Of a DNA stretch of 64,000 nucleotides, positions 61,438 through 64,000 are shown piece by piece (position 1 is the first letter of the stretch; every line of letters starts with the position of its first letter). Under the pieces are notes generated by a model. The model made no database searches, had not been told where the DNA came from, and worked only from the letters and a program-made list of their open reading frames with translations. The stretch is from Sporolactobacillus sp. THM19-2 (lineage in GTDB: Bacteria > Bacillota > Bacilli > Bacillales > Sporolactobacillaceae), in contig NZ_SEMC01000004.1 in NCBI RefSeq assembly GCF_004153195.1, positions 1-64,000 of the forward strand, given 5' to 3'. The position numbers and the translations under genes were made by a program.

Positions 61438-62196
61438 ATGGAGTTAAATCCCCGGAAAGAGGCGAAAGAGCCGCTTCTTGATGATAAAGAAGTCAAGCAG
61501 TTGATCAGACGCAGCCAGACAGGTGATCATGATGCACGGGACCGCCTGGTTCAAAAAAATATGCGACTGGTATGGTCGGTTGTCCAGCGTTTTATCAACA
61601 GAGGGTATGAACCGGATGATCTATTTCAGATCGGATGTATCGGTTTACTTAAATCGGTGGATAAATTTGATTTGAAATTTGATGTCAAATTTTCAACATA
61701 TGCCGTCCCAATGATCATCGGGGAAATCCAGCGCTTTATCCGTGACGACGGGGCGGTAAAGGTCAGCCGGTCACTGAAGGAGACCGGCATTAAGGTCCGT
61801 AAAAAAAGAGATGAATTGTCTAAAAAACTGGGAAGAAATCCGACAATCAGTGAACTTGCTGAAGCGCTGGAGCTTCCCGCTGAAGATATCGTGCTGTCGC
61901 AGGAAGCAATCCGCTCACCTTCTTCTATTCATGAAACGGTTTTTGAAAACGATGGTGACCCAATTACAATTCTCGATCAGATATCGGATGGTGACAACGG
62001 GAAGTGGTTTGACAAAATGGTTGTCAGAGAAGCTCTGGAACAGCTTGATAAACGAGAGCGGCTGATTGTCTATCTGCGTTATTTCAAGGACCAGACGCAA
62101 ACTGAGGTGGCTCAGCGTCTTGGAATATCACAGGTACAGGTGTCCCGGCTGGAAAAAAAGATACTTGAAGAAATAAAAAGTCAGATGGCCGAATAG
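61438..62196 (+). CDS. sigF: RNA polymerase sigma-F factor
   Basis: 252 residues, forespore-specific sigma. Region 2 contains NMRLVWSVVQRFINRGYEPDDLFQIGCIGLLKSVDKF; region 4 has TQTEVAQRLGISQVQVSRLEKKIL. Nearly identical to B. subtilis SigF throughout. ATG 61438 is 8 bases after GGGAG; ATG 61432 lies too close to it. Third gene of spoIIA. Confidence 0.96.
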   Translation: MELNPRKEAKEPLLDDKEVKQLIRRSQTGDHDARDRLVQKNMRLVWSVVQRFINRGYEPDDLFQIGCIGLLKSVDKFDLKFDVKFSTYAVPMIIGEIQRFIRDDGAVKVSRSLKETGIKVRKKRDELSKKLGRNPTISELAEALELPAEDIVLSQEAIRSPSSIHETVFENDGDPITILDQISDGDNGKWFDKMVVREALEQLDKRERLIVYLRYFKDQTQTEVAQRLGISQVQVSRLEKKILEEIKSQMAE

Positions 62197-62210
62197 CCGT
62201 CCGGCTTTTT
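62187..62210 (+). terminator. Weak terminator after sigF
   Basis: GCCG and CGGC flank the stop codon region and TTTTT follows; stem short. Confidence 0.35.
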
Positions 62211-62314
62211 CCTTGTATTTGAGGAAAGAACAAAATTTTCGTGGGAAAAGGGTTCAAAAAAACCAGACCTCCGGCAGCGCCCCGGAACGTGCCCGTCGGC
62301 AGTATTTCTTCCAG

Positions 62315-62344
62315 ACATATTTTTCAGCCTTTCAGTGAATACTA
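62315..62344 (+). promoter_or_regulatory. SigG-like promoter of spoVA
   Basis: ACATA (62315-62319), 18 bases, AATACTA (62338-62344): one base each from GHATR and CATNHTA. spoVA is SigG-dependent in B. subtilis. Confidence 0.45.
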
Positions 62345-62382
62345 CGGGAAGCTTCAGATTTCCTATGATGGGGGAAGACACC

Positions 62383-62832
62383 TTGCTTAATGATCCGAAA
62401 AACTATACCGAGAACATAAAACCCTTCCAGCCGAAAATTCCTTATGTAGCTAATTGTTTCAGAGCCTTTTTCTTTGGTGGTCTGATCTGTGTTATTGGAC
62501 AATGCATCCAGGTTTTTTATATGCATTTTTTCCATTTTTCCCGTGAAGGTGCAGGAAATCCGACGGTTGCAACGCTTATTCTCATATCCGCTCTGATGAC
62601 CGGATTTGGTATCTACGATAAACTTGCCAGATATGCCGGTGCAGGATCCATTGTTCCGGTAACCGGCTTCGCCAATTCAATTACCAGTGCAGCGCTTGAA
62701 CACAAAAATGAGGGTATCGTGCTCGGAATTGCGACAAATCTATTCTCACTTGCCGGAGAAGTCATTGTGTTTGGTGTGGTTTCTGCTGCAGTTATGGGCA
62801 TGCTTCGTTTGTTTATCGAACATTTGCTTTAA
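62383..62832 (+). CDS. spoVAC: Stage V sporulation protein AC
   Basis: 149-residue membrane protein of the dipicolinate channel of spores, reported to act as a mechanosensitive element. Sequence parts GGLICVIGQCIQ, GNPTVATLILISALMTGFGIYD and PVTGFANSITSAALEHKNEG are typical. The start is TTG 62383 (MLNDPKNYTENI), 8 bases after GGGGG; in-frame ATG 62365 overlaps the ribosome site. spoVAA and spoVAB are absent upstream. Confidence 0.92.
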   Translation: MLNDPKNYTENIKPFQPKIPYVANCFRAFFFGGLICVIGQCIQVFYMHFFHFSREGAGNPTVATLILISALMTGFGIYDKLARYAGAGSIVPVTGFANSITSAALEHKNEGIVLGIATNLFSLAGEVIVFGVVSAAVMGMLRLFIEHLL

Positions 62833-62847
62833 AGGAGTGAGTACACC

Positions 62848-63867
62848 ATGGGTAAAGTAAGAAAACAAACATGGCGGTTTGAAAATCCGGTCTATCTGCT
62901 GTCTACGGGTACAGTAGTCGGACCTCTTGAAGGACAGGGACCACTTGCCGGAACCTTTGATAAGGAATATCCGACGCTTTACTGCGGGGAGAAGGACTGG
63001 ATTGAAGCGGAGCGTGCTTTATTGCGTCGTTCAATATCTTTCTGCCTGGCTAAAGCGGGAAAGGCAGAAGGGGATGTTGATTTCTTCCTGGCCGGTGATT
63101 TAATGGATCAGACAGTGACTTCAAATTTTATCGCCCGTGAACATCGTATTCCTTTTCTGGGGCTGTTCGGTGCCTGCTCCACTTCGATGGAGACACTGGC
63201 TACCGGTGCGCTGCTTGTAGACAGCGGTTATGCAGAGCATGTGCTGTGCGCGGTAAGCAGCCATAATGCAACCGCTGAACGGCAGTTCCGATATCCGACT
63301 GAATATGGAGGACCGAACAACCTGACTCAGACATTTACGGTTACCGGTGCGGGGGCTGCGCTGGTGACAAGAGAAAAAGGAAGGGTAAGAGTAGCAGACG
63401 CTACGATTGGCAGGGTCATTGACTGGGGTGTTGCCGATGCAAATAATATGGGTTCAGCGATGGCACCTGCTGCTGCGGATACGATTTGGACACATTTTCA
63501 GGACACTGGAAGGACTCCGGATGAATACGATCTGATTATGACAGGCGATCTCTCAAGTGTCGGATCACCGATTCTTAAAGAGCTGCTCATTGAGAAAGGG
63601 CTCGATATCAGCAGGCAACATCAGGATTCAGGACTGATGATTTACAGCCCCGACCAGCCGGTGAATGCCGGTGGAAGCGGATGTGCCTGTTCAGCTGTGG
63701 TGACCTACGGATATCTTTATCAGCGGCTGGCCGAAGGATCAATGAAGCGTGTACTGATTGTTGCAACCGGTGCACTTCTGAACAGTGTGACACCGAAACA
63801 AAAGGATACCATTCCTTGCATTGCTCACGCAGTAGTTCTTGAATCGGCTAAGGAGGAGAAACGATGA
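62848..63867 (+). CDS. spoVAD: Stage V sporulation protein AD
   Basis: 339 residues with a thiolase-like fold; SpoVAD binds dipicolinic acid for uptake into the forespore. Conserved stretches [38 protein letters not shown] and [16 protein letters not shown] match the B. subtilis protein. ATG 62848 after AAAGGAGTG. It overlaps the start of spoVAE. Confidence 0.95.
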   Translation: MGKVRKQTWRFENPVYLLSTGTVVGPLEGQGPLAGTFDKEYPTLYCGEKDWIEAERALLRRSISFCLAKAGKAEGDVDFFLAGDLMDQTVTSNFIAREHRIPFLGLFGACSTSMETLATGALLVDSGYAEHVLCAVSSHNATAERQFRYPTEYGGPNNLTQTFTVTGAGAALVTREKGRVRVADATIGRVIDWGVADANNMGSAMAPAAADTIWTHFQDTGRTPDEYDLIMTGDLSSVGSPILKELLIEKGLDISRQHQDSGLMIYSPDQPVNAGGSGCACSAVVTYGYLYQRLAEGSMKRVLIVATGALLNSVTPKQKDTIPCIAHAVVLESAKEEKR

Positions 63868-64000
63868 TTTTTCTCTATGCTTTTCTTGTTGGTGGTGCAA
63901 TCTGTACAGTCGGTCAGATTTTAATGGATGTATTTAAATTGACACCTGCTCACGTCGTTGCGTCATTTGTTGTTCTTGGTGCTGCCTTCGATGTATTCGG
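63864..64000 (+). CDS. spoVAE: Stage V sporulation protein AE (SpoVAEb-type), partial
   Basis: Starts at ATG 63864, overlapping the spoVAD stop, with AGGAGGAG upstream; the window ends after about 45 codons. The visible part ([20 protein letters not shown], then [16 protein letters not shown]) is the N-terminal membrane domain of SpoVAEb, similar in design to SpoVAC. Confidence 0.9.
   Translation, partial: MIFLYAFLVGGAICTVGQILMDVFKLTPAHVVASFVVLGAAFDVF

Noticed and set aside
1-64000. CRISPR array, tRNA, rRNA, prophage or IS transposase
   Set aside because: No regularly spaced repeats, cloverleaf or ribosomal sequence, or transposase/integrase module other than xerD was seen.

Overview
The window reads as chromosome of a Gram-positive, endospore-forming member of the Bacillales. 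The evidence is a block fur - yqzK - xerD - punA - dacF - spoIIAA - spoIIAB - sigF - spoVAC - spoVAD - spoVAE, preceded by nudF and spoIIM, and earlier by lpdV-bkdAA-bkdAB-bkdB, a yqjE-type peptidase, dinB, rnz and a yqjQ-like dehydrogenase. This is the Bacillus subtilis gene order with pieces missing (ptb/buk/bcd, drm, spoVAA, spoVAB) and a large insert between the dehydrogenase and nudF. Genes are dense, ribosome-binding sites are strong, TTG and GTG starts are common and intrinsic terminators are abundant. No rRNA, tRNA or CRISPR array was seen. I do not name a genus; a Sporolactobacillus-like or related Bacilli lineage is a guess.

Left part (1-31 kb): the 3' end of a group II (IIC-type) intron; lutABC lactate oxidation operon; proBA under a T-box; a redoxin; a MerR regulator with a PatB/MalY C-S lyase; a two-gene envelope locus with an ECF-type (SigW-like) promoter; a PAS-histidine kinase; a Fur-boxed feoAB operon with a Cys-rich third gene; an amidase broken by one in-frame stop; gpmA; a split ThrE-type exporter; an SGNH hydrolase; topB; an hsp20 gene under tandem CtsR-type operators; a bmrCD-like heterodimeric ABC exporter preceded by a leader peptide and attenuator; an HPr-fold protein without the catalytic histidine; an MscS channel; a YtrA-type GntR/ABC operon; a DUF4003 protein.

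Middle part (31-55 kb): the branched-chain 2-oxo acid dehydrogenase operon (E3, E1a, E1b, E2); an OmpR-type two-component pair; a 34-residue Prli42-like protein; peptidase, DNA polymerase IV and RNase Z; an ammonium transporter with a GlnR/TnrA-like box; an acoABC acetoin dehydrogenase operon without its own E3 and with a cre site; then transport, nudix, nucleoside, thioredoxin, CzcD, nicotinamidase-type, DNA repair and MFS genes.

Right part (55-64 kb): the sporulation block. Promoter-like sequences for SigE (spoIIM), SigF (dacF), SigH with a Spo0A box (spoIIAA) and SigG (spoVA) sit where the B. subtilis regulation predicts. The xerD homologue has lost both catalytic histidines, the most unexpected single observation here. 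A second notable element is the bmrCD leader, and a third is a five-copy short intergenic repeat.
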